Positions 25,501 to 36,444 of a stretch of DNA of 64,000 nt are shown in pieces (position 1 is the first letter of the stretch; each line of letters begins with the position of its first letter). The position numbers and the translations under genes were made by a program. Source of the DNA: Azolla caroliniana (Eukaryota > Polypodiophyta). The notes under the pieces are model-generated. The model did no database searches, was not told where the DNA came from, and saw only the letters and a program-made list of their open reading frames with translations. The stretch covers positions 4,030,001-4,094,000 of the forward strand of contig JBHGNT010000008.1 in the NCBI GenBank assembly GCA_043228905.1, in the 5' to 3' direction.

Positions 25501-26982
25501 TCTAGCGAGTAGCCACTGAGGTCTGGCAGTGGATTATCAATTGATCTCTTATGAAGGGAGCGCTTCTGCCACTCCAATCAGATCAGATCCATCTGCATTT
25601 TCATGACAATCTAGTGTATCAATTTCTCATGAATTATCAACACCCTGGCTAAGGGAATTTTGTATATGATGCACAATGGGGAGTACTACTATATGCTTAA
25701 TGATGTGTTTTACCTCTCATTGCTGGGAATTTGAGGTTAGTTTTGTTATGGTCATGGATGAAAATCCGTAGATTTAGGTTTGTTCTGGTCATGAACATAT
25801 ATGCCAGAGATCAGAAAAGATATTCAGCAGTTATAAAGATGATGATCCTCTATTATGTGCCATCTGAGATTTTGGATGTTGAAACATGGAACTTCGACCT
25901 TAATCTGTAGGGCATGACACTTCTATATGAATTATTTAGATCCAGTTATAGAAGGCTTTGTATGCTTGTAGTTGTTTTCTAGAACAATGTCTGCTGTTTT
26001 CATAAATGCCACATCATTATCATGTTCTTACGATTAATCATAGGGAATGAGGATGATGAAGCTGCATGAAAGTCAGACTCAAGAACTGGAAAAAGCTTTG
26101 CTCTTGCATAGTTTCAAGCTTTGAAATTGATATCTTTCACTTGTATCTACATATCAAACATGCTAGAAAAGTGGGTGGTAAACTAATATTTTTATGTTTC
26201 TCCCAATTAGAGGATAAAGATGTTAGTGCTTCTTTTCTTAGGTCGAGCTTGAAACAATCAGGCGTGAGAGTGCTGCACGGATTGCACGGGCAACAGCCAT
26301 AGCTTCAGATCTCCAAAGACTCTCTGTTTCAGATGAAATGAAAGAGAAGCTGGTTCAGGATACTACTGTGCTTCCAGTGAAGGCAGATATAAGTGCAGAG
26401 AAGAAAATCACGAGCCTACCCACGTCTAATATTGAAACGAATGACACATCTGCAGATAAAGGAGTCCTAAACCCAACTATCAAGGCATCTAGAAAGCCTG
26501 CAATAAACTATTTTGCTCAGTATGTTCATGCATGCACCTACATAATAATTAAAGAAAATATTTTGGTGTAAGGTTTTAAATGTTAGTGTTTTTGGTTTTG
26601 AACTCATATATCAGATTTAAGAAAGGATCTGGGATGAATGGGAATGCAGAGAAAGTCTCTGTGGCTAGTGAAGCTTTGGCTCGACGGGATTCTCGTCCTG
26701 TTTTTTTCAAGTTCAATGAGGTGAGGTTTTAATGGCTAGGGTTCCATATCTTCAAATAATGAAATATTTGGCTCCCGATGCTTGTAGCTTTGCCATATAT
26801 GTGTTGGGCATCATGATAATTATATCACTATATTACCTAACATATACTAACAGTGGCTATTTTATTAAAATATGTACAATTGTACGGTCTAGACTTCAAA
26901 GATTGGATATAATGGGGACTGTTTCTGGCAGGGTTTCACCAATGCAATACGAAGGCCAATGCTGGTGCGAGATTTCATCTAA
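10510..26982 (+). CDS. CTF18: Chromosome transmission fidelity protein 18 (alternative clamp-loader large subunit)
   Basis: CTF18 replaces RFC1 in the Ctf18-RFC complex that loads PCNA and supports sister-chromatid cohesion (family knowledge). Predicted exons: 10510-10677, 10795-10855, 11019-11303, 13013-13074, 13586-13723, 13803-14093, 14262-14348, 15214-15315, 15387-15458, 15556-15654, 15754-15815, 15914-15958, 16046-16119, 16198-16265, 16355-16423, 23218-23336, 23428-23509, 23615-23693, 23780-23867, 23942-24095, 24189-24365, 24448-24507, 26242-26519, 26615-26720, 26932-26982. The phases join to 958 residues, close to the plant family length. Seen: RFC box [20 protein letters not shown], Walker [16 protein letters not shown], Walker [26 protein letters not shown] (sensor 1 region), the C-terminal IEWPRTTQR block, and the final [19 protein letters not shown] that binds Dcc1/Ctf8 and Pol epsilon in relatives. 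Edges of the first two exons are the least certain. A copia element sits in the 6.8-kb intron after exon 15. Confidence 0.93.
13291..13485. repeat. Diverged tandem duplication in a CTF18 intron
   Basis: GTCTTAAGAGCCTGGTGTGT at about 13291 and TGTCTAAGATGCCTGGTATG at about 13398 start two imperfect copies of about 100 bp, each continuing through a GGTCAGT/AGTCAGC word and an AATAT(G/A)C word. Confidence 0.5.
17276..17944 (+). repeat. 5' LTR of the copia element
   Basis: 669 bp, TG...CA ends. TATA box TATAAATA at 17569-17576. It contains three copies of a 28-bp unit (GATGATGAAGACCCCGGCTA + CGGAGCCG) around 17380-17466; the 3' LTR has one. This 56-bp excess accounts exactly for the length difference between the LTRs. 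Otherwise I count two substitutions. Confidence 0.96.
17948..17959 (+). other. Primer-binding site (initiator tRNA-Met)
   Basis: TGGTATCAGAGC, complementary to the 3' end of plant initiator tRNA-Met, three bases after the 5' LTR. This is the usual copia primer. Confidence 0.95.
17975..22048 (+). CDS. Copia gag-pol polyprotein (intact)
   Basis: A single frame of 1357 residues from the first ATG after the primer-binding site; an open stretch reaches further 5' into the LTR but that ATG lies upstream of the primer site and is unlikely to be used. Domain order by residue from this ATG: UBN2-type gag, 1-220; zinc knuckle [14 protein letters not shown], 233-246; aspartic protease VDSGAS, D320; integrase zinc domain starting H448 (LWHKRLCH...CTDC) and catalytic D509, D571, E606 with 34 residues between the last two; reverse transcriptase ending in YVDD, 1033-1036; RNase H with TDSD near 1205 and STTEAEYMA. 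The order protease-integrase-RT-RNase H defines Ty1/copia. All catalytic residues I looked for are present and no stop interrupts the frame, so the protein could be active. Confidence 0.97.
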   Translation: MEGGGSGQPGMMVLNAQNYADWKIKMEDLLIVRDLYEPIDRSEIPKGVLESEWRLLNRKAVATIRQYVDVSVLQHVANDTNAYEMWRKLSGLYERKNALNQTSLMRKIVNLKYRDGESMVEHVSTFMGFVNQLAAIKFPLEDAMQAIILMCTLPESWENLVVTLSTSCTEDNLSLQTVKTSSLNEEARRRDKEPASDPKMLLAESDRGRQRNRSPQRREKSGTRSQSRGRPTCFHCGKPGHFRKNCRYYRKDNGVDDTDSKKSPERNGAYRGATDWRGPDRRGQDRKGTTALAASEEEIMLITEEGELNIAGDEITWVVDSGASFHLTPERRYFSSYTAGEHGCVRMGNEGTCRIAGIGDVWLTTSTGCKMLLKDVRHVPEVRLNLISAGRLDDEGYTGSIRNGVMKFSKGSLIVARARKVNTLYLMNAWLCPEELNVAADTAGELWHKRLCHMSEKGMKRLADDNLIPVKHVHLEKCTDCLAGKQNRTSFHSRPPTRRSAPLELVHTDVCQVETKSHGGAQYFVTFIDDHSRKLWTAPLKTKDQVLSVFKELHARVERESGKKLKAIRVDNGGEYRGQFAEYCRSKGIRLEFTVPKTPELNGLAERMNRTIMERVRSMLAHAKLPKGFWAEAMSTATYVINRSPSVPLDGDTPQRVWTGKEVSYRHLKVFGCLAYVHVAKDRRGKLDPKTRPCIFLGYGDDEFGYRVWDPVDKKIFRSRDIIFMEDKTLADWESEKKMKSSKSTGEDKLYEEQSRPARDRLTLEDPAEDGEETEPAEEDENDTGTGPDPEMDSDEEESEEPVTEAPERRYPLRERRAPRRFSEPEHVLLTDEGEPESFEEAKHDTHSRRWLSAMQEEMDSLHENHTYELVELPKGKRALRNKWVFKLKLGDAGNPPRYKARIVVKGFQQKKGVDFDEIFAPVVKMTSIRTVLSIAASMDLEVEQMDVKTAFLHGDLEEEIYMQQPEGFEKKGKEHLVCRLKKSLYGLKQAPRQWYRKFDSFMTDEGYHKTQSDHCVFVKKFEGGDFLILLLYVDDMLIVGRDQVKIRMLKKALHRTFSMKDLGPARQILGMHIIRDRKKKQLWLSQEKYVTKVLHRFNMSEARPVGSTLPANCKLSSKQSPKTKAEKEDMLKVPYASAVGSLMYAMVCTRPDIGYAVGVVSRYMSNPGKEHWNAVKWILRYLKGTANVCLRFGSGKPELDGFTDSDMSADADTSRSTSGYVMTYAGGAVSWQSRLQKTVALSTTEAEYMAVVEAGKEIIWMKDFIRELGIRQEEYRLYCDSQSAIHLAKNAAYHSRTKHIQRRYHWIRERIEDKEFVLTKIHTDENGSDMLTKVLTPDKLEACRKRIGLGRHPMPK
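22048..22056 (+). other. Polypurine tract of the copia element
   Basis: AAGGGGGAG just after the gag-pol stop and two bases before the 3' LTR; primes plus-strand synthesis in LTR elements. Confidence 0.85.
22059..22671 (+). repeat. 3' LTR of the copia element
   Basis: 613 bp, identical by eye to the 5' LTR except for two substitutions and the missing two 28-bp units. Confidence 0.96.
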
Positions 26983-29982
26983 TTGTTGCTATCTCTCTTG
27001 CCATTGCTGGTTTGGGACTTTCCTTTATATAGAGTCTGTGGTCCCTTAAGATTGTGGTCTCTGACAAACTTGAGGCATCATGGAAAAATGTCATTGACCA
27101 ACTCCAACCAAATAAGGCCTTCAAAATACATAAATTTCACAGAAGTGAATGATAATAATGAATGACGTCGACCGTATTGATGAGATCCTTTACATTCACA
27201 TGTTGAAATATGATGTGAAAGCATGGCCTTTGTATAGCACTTTAAAGATGCATGAAATTAAATGCGTATAGATATCAGATTTATTGAAATTCCAAAATGA
27301 AAGCTTCTGAAGATATTGTGGTAAAACTTGTGCTTTCCAGCATTAAGCTTGTGAGTTCATGTCTTGAACAATGGGATCGATGTGTTCTTTATCAAAATTT
27401 CCCTTAGTTAAGTTTGAAATCAGACACAAACATTTGCTGCTTGTGATGCAATCTAAGATGGTTTGAAAACCACAGCATTTCCCTGTATGAAGGCAATACA
27501 AATAAAGAATATGGTTATTGTAGTGTTTTAATTTCCTTGGATTTCAAATGTCACTCCAATTTTCACTCATATCAAAAGTTGGTAATCTCTCTGAATTCAA
27601 AAGTCAGATTTTGATTCCATCCATCATGTAATTAATTTGGGACTTCAAAACTTGAAAGTGCAATCTATTCTCTTTTTAAAAAATTTCGAAGCTTAATTGT
27701 CATTCTCCATAAATGTTTTGCCATGATCTATGTGGTATATTGGTAACCAGAAAATTTATCATTTTATCTATCCTTGGTTTCACATTTCGAGTTTGAAACT
27801 CGTTTTCACTTACATTCCAACAATCTCATTTGCATACCTTTGATGGAAGTAGTTTTACAAAAGGATGCATTCATGAATTTCAAATGTCCCATCATGTTAA
27901 GCGGTTGGAAATGATCTGAAGTTCCATGATCATCACATATGTGAACTAGTGATCAGAACAAGAATTCGTTTGTTTTGCAAATCATTATACTTGTTTTGGT
28001 TGTCAAATAAGCCTTTATGTGAGTGAAAATTGTATTGGTGGATTCTTGGCGATGAAACTTATAATTGTGCTCTTCTATATTTGCATAGGTAGAAGAAACA
28101 ATAAGAGAGAAAAGTTCAAGTTTCTTACTCTCCTATGAGAATATTGTGGAATAGGACTAAACTTAGTATAGTTGCTACAAAAACAAGAAGCATCATAGTG
28201 ATGCTAAAGAATTAATTGACAACGCCAATACAATATTTACTTTGTTGCCACTCATCCATCGTGGGCATCTCCCTTGAAAAAATAGATTGAGTTACACACA
28301 ATACTTGGCATGTCATTAGAAATGTACCAAATGAATCAACCAATGATGTGGATGGATCACCTCATAATAATGAATGCCACCACAAAAGAAGTTGCTTATG
28401 CATGGATAAAACCAATGTGAAAAATGAATCTAGTTGTTGGTGGGAGGTGGGTTAATATAGCATGGTACAATGGGTTGCAAAAAAATTGAATTTGATGCGT
28501 GTGTAGCCATCCTAAAGATGAGGAAGTATAGCTGCTTGTTGTTGATACTTGGCCAATTTGTTGAACCTTAATGTATGGATATTGTTTCTAAGATCTGGCA
28601 TGAAGACGACAACGACTAGAAGTGATAGGAACAAGACTTAATTGGAGGTGCATTAAGAGCAAGACTACTTATAGGAACAATGTTGAGAGCTTGATTATTT
28701 GTTGAGGAAGTGTGTTAGTTGTTGCCACACCTACTCAGATATAATATAAGCGACCATGGATGTTAGGCTCATCACCTACCCATGAGCTCAAGCTAATGTT
28801 GGGATTAGTGTCATATCCTAGGCATGGTGATGATCGTACTTACAATTATTATGACAAGCCGGCACAAGCATCAAAGTACTAGTAGTATTTGCAGAGACAT
28901 TGTTAGTCTTGTTGATTGAATGTATCACATTGAGCTAGAGGATATGGGGAAAGCTTGGGAAGAATCGTAAAGCATCGGCCATATTGTGTGCCAGAATGAG
29001 CCAATTCAGCATCTCCTCGCCCAAATTCACATAGCACTTGAACGGCTCCGGTATCGTTGAGCATCTCGATGATCTCTTATGGGAGTACCATCATCATCAC
29101 CATGATCTCCTCTTCTACATTAGGCATTTCCTTGGAAGCTGGTATAATTTGCGACCTTGCTCTATATGCTTCTGGACACACTATCTTGGAGACCTAACTG
29201 TAACTGTAACCCTAAAAAGCCTAGTGCATTGCCAGGATCACGAATCCCTTCAACCGAATGTTGTTTTCCCCTCTACTCTATAATACTCACCAATGTGAAC
29301 ACTACATACAAGTCTCTTTCACTATTATATATATATATGTATATATCTATAAATGCTTGGGTTTTTTGCTTTTTTTCTTGCCTCTTCTTGCCCTTATTTT
29401 TTATTTATTTGTGAACCAAGGGATTTTTTTCTTACTTTTTCCTTTAATTTTTTTATCCCTTTAATTTTGCTTTTATTTAAAATAATTTTTAAAAAGAAGA
29501 AAAAACATAACCATTTTATTGAGCTTTTTATTTAGTTATTTACTATTAATTAAATTCACATTTATTTGCTTTTTTTATCCCTCATATTTTGCTGTTTTTT
29601 TAATGCTTTTTAATAAAGAAATGAAAAAAATAACACCATTTTCGTGAGCTCTTTTTACTGATTTAATATTTAATTAAATTCCCATTTATTTGCTGTTTTT
29701 ATCCCCACTTACATATTTCCTTTTTATTTAAAAATTCCTTTTAAAAAAAAAAGAAAACGAAAAAAAATCGCAGCCATTTTATTCAGATTTTATTATCTAT
29801 TTTATTTATTAAATTTCCAGGATTTCCTTTTTTCGCAAGAAATAAATCAGAATGTATTTTATTTTATTTTCCGTGTTGGACAGAGTCTAAAGCCCGTCGT
29901 TTAACGACACTATTAGGAGAGTGATTAAGGGGTTAATGCTGGGCTAATTACTAATTAGCGAGTGCTAATAAGTAATTAGCGA
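26983..29982. other. Intergenic stretch, no gene seen
   Basis: Three kilobases between CTF18 and the next gene. The start should hold the CTF18 3' UTR. 29300-29830 is strongly AT-rich with repeated blocks of TTATTTGCT(T/G)TTTTTATCCC and TTTTAAAAAG text. No open frame gives a recognisable domain and no transposon ends were seen. Confidence 0.5.
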
Positions 29983-29991
29983 TTTCCCGCC
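29983..29991 (+). promoter_or_regulatory. E2F-type site upstream of the 30056 gene
   Basis: TTTCCCGCC, an exact TTTSSCGC match, 64 bp upstream of the predicted start codon at 30056. Compare the site at 10445 before CTF18. Confidence 0.55.
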
Positions 29992-30055
29992 AAGAAACCG
30001 AGACAGAAGAAGGAAGGCTGAAGAAGAAGAAGAAGAAGAACGCAGACGCCATGCC

Positions 30056-33000
30056 ATGGCTTCCTCGCAGCAGCAGCAGCAGCAGAAGCAGAGGTGGAGA
30101 TCATCTGTCGCCATCCATAACCTCCTCGCAGGTACCCGCACCTCATGTGATCAACGGACCTGTCATGAAGCCCAGGATCAGAACCTCTCTAGCTTCATAT
30201 CCGCCATCACCTCCTCTGATCTGGTCAGTGGAATTTCTTCCCCCCCCCCCTAACATTTATCCTTTCATGTTTTCCTGTCGTTTCGAAGAAGATTACACTT
30301 AATTCAAGAAATTCGAAATTTTCCTTTCCATGTGTCGTTTCGAAGAAGATTATTCTTAATTCAAGAAATTCTCCTAATATTTGTCCTCTCATGTTTTCCT
30401 GTTGTCTCGAAGAAGATCACACTTAATTCAAGACATTCGAAAATTTCCTTTCCATGTGTCGTTTCGAAGAAGATTATTCTTAATTCAAGAAATTCGAATT
30501 CCCTTTTTATACACTGTTTGGGTTTATTTTTTACTTCTAAGGATTCCTCATAATTCAAAAAAGTTGCATTCCTTTTCTTTACTCTGTCTGAAGTTTGTTT
30601 TCACCTCAGAAAAAGGATTAAAACAACTGAAGGCATGAACTGCTATAGAAGCAGTTAAGATGGTTATATCTAGTCTAAGAAAAATTCTCTCTTGATGTCT
30701 TGATGAAAAAAAGATTTTCGACCAGACGAAATACCATTTTGTAGTTACACAGTCATGTTAATAGGTGAAAATCTTCGCAAAGAAAAGATTCGGTATTATT
30801 CTTTCTTGAGAGGATTTTGATTGGGTAGTTGAGAGTCTACAGATTGGATGTGCTATCTATCAAAGGATGTTGGTTTTTTATCGTTCATCACTTTGTATGG
30901 TATTGTTAAGAGAGTATCCAAGGATTTTGGTTTTTTATGAATCACTGTGTATGGTATTACCCAGATTTAAAATTCCATGGCTTCGGCTTTTATAGAAAAT
31001 GTGCACCCAAAGCTAACCCCTTCAGGATTTACTATCTCATAACTTAAATGAGATATCAATTGTATTGTTTACCAATATCCGTAGAACATGATGTCTAGTG
31101 CATATCATAGACACACTGGATGTTGGAGCCACTTGAGGACTTGCTACATGTAATTGGATGTTATCAGTCATATTTGGGTAGTGCAATTGCTTGAAATATT
31201 CGATAGTTCTCAAGGCACATTGGTTTCTGGCAAACTTCAGGATGGAGGGATCATTGGATACTGGTCAGTGATCAGAATAATGCCTCAGTGATAGATAGAT
31301 TTTATTATCATTTTCAGAGATAAAATTCGAGCTATGGTACAAAAAATATAACATTTTCACGGAATACATGTGAAAGTGACTAGGGACTGTCGATGTTCAA
31401 GCACTTTACTATTGAATGTTGCAATTGAGAGTGCAGACTGTGACTATGAGAAAAATTCGTGCGAGGATAGGGTTTGGTTGAACATGCGTGGAAAGCATAG
31501 TTGAATATGATCGAAGGTAGAGCATTGTATCAAAGTGTGCTACTCAGACTCCAGAACTTGTTGAGGAAAAAATATGGATAGTTGACTAGTCTCATCACTT
31601 GTGTCCCAAAATCCCATCTAACATCGAAGTGAGTGTGAACGAACTCATATGGAAGCAATGGTTTGGATGCCAGACAACGGAATGGACTCTAAAATATATT
31701 GTGAGGGAGAAAGAAAGAAAGATATATTAATGTCTTTTAGAGGCCAAAATGGCCAATAAGACCAAACAAGAGATTACATCTTAAAATGTTGTGTCTTGTT
31801 TGATCTTGAGAGTCTCAAGCGAGAGAGAGAGTGAGAGAGAGAGAGAGAGCATCTTCTCATTTCAGGTCTTCAAGACAGAGGCTTTGCATCGGCTTTCCTT
31901 GTTTCTTCTTTACCTGTCTCCAACATTTGAGACATCCTTCAGTTGTCCAGATGCTTTCACAATTTCTTTTGTCTTCAGAAGTGAAGAGATTCTTGTGCCT
32001 GTGAAAGATATTGAAGTCCTTTACAGAGTATTATTTTCGGACCTGGCAAGCTATACTGATTGGTTGTTTAGACAAAAGAGTTTTAAACTGGAACAGGGTT
32101 ACAAAATATGTTCTGATATTACTGATAGTTTGTGTGATGGTGTACATTTAATGCTACTTGTAGAAGTCTTACGTTGCTGCATCCGAACTCTACCTCTTCT
32201 TGAATTCAATACAAGTTTGAGTCTTGTTGCTGCAGAGATTCTGACTTCAGTTTTCAAACAACTATACTGCCCTACCAGTCTTGGCACACTTATCTCTCGG
32301 GGTTTTAGAGATGTGAACTATTGTAGAAATGAAGTTCATTTTCATGATTTTTCTGCTAATAGCTGTGGTTCATCGGATTCTCCACTATCATATGCTAGTT
32401 TAGTTGAAGCTACAATGAAAGATCTTGAAGGGCACTTTTTCAACCATAAGAACACCGAAGTTTTTTCTCTTAATTGCTTGGGAAAAAATGCCATGTCATG
32501 CTGCATACACAATGCAATGAGACAAACTGATAGAACACAGATTGCTTGTGCACTTCTTGAGGTCAGCATTTCGTCATCTCTCTTTTTGGTGTCTATGATC
32601 TTAAGGTACAATTGATCTTGTATCTACATATATATATATACACACACACACACGCACAAACATAAGTTAGAATGAAGTAATTTGAGTTATATTTAAGTGA
32701 GGGGAAAGTCAAATTCTGAGAATAATATGCAGTAAGGAATTCTTCTATGTTTAAGGATTTTATGCAATATGCTTTCAGGTTTTTATGGATGAACTACTTG
32801 TTGAACCAGGGTTAGCTGATGTACTTTTGGCTAGTAATCCTGACGCAGAAGTAGAACTGTCACCTGATGGATTCTCGTGCACAAAATATGCACAGATGAC
32901 TATGGAAGCAGCTGCAGCTCACTTTATTCTCTCTGTGTCTCAGTCTAATTATATTGAAATCCTTCAAGGGAACTTTTATGCCACACACTCAGGTTGTCTT

Positions 33001-36000
33001 GGGTTAGGGATCAGTTTACCTGCAGCCGTTATGCTTCTGGACCTTGTTGTAGTTGACAGGATGTGTGTTCCTGAAGTATTTTTCTCACATATCATCAATA
33101 TTCTTATAAGGACATTTAGTAACAGTTCATGTTTAATACCTGAACTGCCTCGTGGAATCATTTTGGGTTTAGCTGGATCAGCACTAGAAACAGCAGTGAA
33201 TATTTACTTTAGAATTTGCTCTTTACCCATTGTTTACAACAAGTTTAGCTCTGTTTGTGATAGATTCCAAGCCCTGTATGCTGGAGACATTAGTGTTGGT
33301 TCAGTACTCAAGATACTATTTGATGAAGAAAGTCAATCAGAAGCTGAACAACCAATTATTGATTTTTGTTATGTATCTGATGTTAGCACTTATGAGGATA
33401 TAGAGCTAGAAAGATCCTTGCATGTTCAGTCAGCTTGCTATAATACAAGGCAAGGTCCAGCCTATAATAACTTTGAAGGGCAAAATCAGATATTCCACAT
33501 TTTGGATTGTTCTTCTCATACACAATCTAGTTGTGTTGAGTCAAATCGAACTGCCTTGGTTTCTGTGCTGCGATTAATAAGCTCGTCTGTGCTTTATTTA
33601 GTGGCAGAAGCTAATAAAGAGGACCTACGATCAAAACAAACAGAAACACCTGAAAGAAATACTCAAGGAGCCAGCACTTCTGTTGATGCAGAAACATATA
33701 TTGACTATGCAAAAGTTGCCTTCAAGATTTGTATCTCAAATAATGTAGAGGAAACATGGAAAAACTTGAAATTAGATTTGCACATGCAAAAACTATTCTC
33801 TCGAGCTGATGAAGTGATGAAAAATGTATTCACATTTTTTCTGGACAAGTTGCATTGGAGTTTAAAGCAAAATGCTCCGAAGGCTTTATGTCAAGCATAT
33901 TCAGACGTCTTAAAGTCTTTGGTAACGCTTACTGTTTTTGTTGATCAAAGGAGAAACAAAGAACATCCACCAGACGATACTATTCCGCATCAGGTAAATT
34001 AGTCTTTTTCTTGAATCACATGCTTATTTTACTGTGGATTTGTGAGCAGCAAACTCAAGAACAAAATTGAAGTTTGTAATAGTGTTCAATAAGTTTGTGA
34101 TAGAAAAAATAATATTATATTTCCTCCAAATTTTAAACGTACTTGAATATCTTACATGGGCCCCATTCTTTTCCAACAAAAGATATCAGGTTAAGGACTC
34201 CAATGTATGATGATCTTTTTTATTGTATGCAAGGACGACAGTACATTCTTACAGGAGATTGATCAATTTCGTAACTCTGCTTTACTTTGAAGCTCAAATC
34301 TTAGATCTCAGTTAAAGAATTCAATGTATGAACCAAGAAGTCTGTCTCAATATGATAGTCACAGTTTGGCATTTAGATATCACTGCCTTTTCCAAGTCAT
34401 TTCAGGCCCATATGAAACACCAGCCGTTTGGATAACTATGTCCCATACAACCACAGTCATCCAGAGTCAAGTAGCCTTCATTAATGATAACCCTAATTAT
34501 TAGCCTTCATATCCATGATCTATAACTGCAGCGTAGGGATGAAGGACCGGAAAATTCTGGAATCAAAATAAAAAGAGAATTAATTACTTGTTTATATCAT
34601 CTTTTTATTCTTGGGAAAAACTTCAAAATACCAGAGTGTTTCTTTAGTTCTTCATATGCCGCTTAAATTTTCTTTATTCTCGAAATACCCTTGCCAACTC
34701 CCGAAAGAGCAGTTATATGCTATTTGAGTAATTATGTGGCTAATTACTTGTGAGCAATTTTATTTTCAATTCATCCGCTTTTCTCTTTTTGGGGTTGACC
34801 AGGTTGACTATGGGCACATAGGAAAATATAAAAACATATGGGAATTTCAGGAAATCAGGAAACAAATAAAACCATGGTATTTGAGAGTTTTTCCCTTCAT
34901 TCTTTAGTGAACAGAGAAGAATTCTGGCTTCTTTGTCGTATTATAGGTTATGTTCATGTGACTGGTTTTGGCACCTTTGTTATCTCTATATTGTACACAA
35001 GAAAGAAAGGTATATATTAACGTCTTTAAGAGCCCAAAATGGCCTATACGACCAAACCAGAGATTACATCTTAAACTGTTGTCGCTTGTCTTTGAGAACA
35101 AAACCAAAATAAATGTAAAAAAGTAAATAAAACAAAACGTAACTAATGAATCTCGTTATTGATTCATGTAAGATTCTCAAGTAAGATTAAAAAATTTTGT
35201 CATAAAAAATCTCTAGCATAGGGTGATCCAGAATGAAGAGATCTCCGACACGCAGGAAGCACCAAAGATGGTAGATAATGAATGGCCTCTATCTGTTGAT
35301 GACGAGGGTGGTATGATCGTGATCAACAAGGCTAGAACCTATGTGCACAACAAATTGCTATTGCCTGATCTATTGTGAATGCTTTGCAATGTCCTGGTTG
35401 GGAGCCCAAAACCTACTTGTTTAGCCCTTTTTTGACTTGTAGCATGAGTAGGAATGATGGGGCTAAACGAAAGTTATGATTTAGCTTTGTTGATGAGCTT
35501 GTGTGGTTGCATGCATATCTGCCAACCTCAATCTCTAACTGATTTGAAGAGGTATGCAGCTGCTCTATCACGCTTCACAGTGCATAGGATAGATGTATGT
35601 CCATATAAAAGGGCTTGATTATAGATCTATCCTCCAATTTAAAAAAGCGTGCCTATATTGGGTCATTTTCCTACCAAGAGGTGTGGGGCTGATCCGTGTT
35701 CTTCCCTTATTAAAGTTGATAATATCAATTCAGATTAGTCTATTCTTTTCTGTTTTGGTTATGTAATAAGGGTAGTGCATTTATGCTTATGCCGTTCAAC
35801 TCAAGCTATTGTTGCATTTCAGCATACCAACAATGATTATTTGTGTTCTGCAAGTTGTTTTGATCATGTAACTGCCAACCTTACGTACCTTCATTTAGGA
35901 ATAATGATCCCAAAGTTGTTGGATGCTGGTCATTGATAGGAATAATGCCTCAGTGATTCAATCATTGAGATTAAAGATATCTCTTGATCTCTCCAGTTAC

Positions 36001-36413
36001 TTGCCCTGTTAAGACTCATTCCAAGGTTTCTTCTCCATAGAGAAAAGTCAGCGTGACAAGTGTATGAAATAGCTACAATTTAGTTCCTGGTTCTTGGAAC
36101 TGTATATGTACACATTTTCTTTCAAGAGCACCAAGGGCTGCATATCCACGAGGAAGTCGAGTACATGCAGCCTGTGGACATCTTCAACTGTGTAGTGTAA
36201 GGAAATGCTTTTGGACATTTTCAAACTCTTTCCTAGTGACTTAGGTATGCCACCTCTTCCATCCCATAGAGAAGCAACAATGTCACCAAAGTGTCGAAAA
36301 GATATTTCTTGAGGACCCAACAATAAATTTCTCCGTGATGGAGTATATTCTCTAATGCATGATATGCTCTCTTTCCTGCCTCTAGCTGGCGGGTAACACA
36401 TTCATTCCATCTA

Positions 36414-36444
<31 letters not shown>

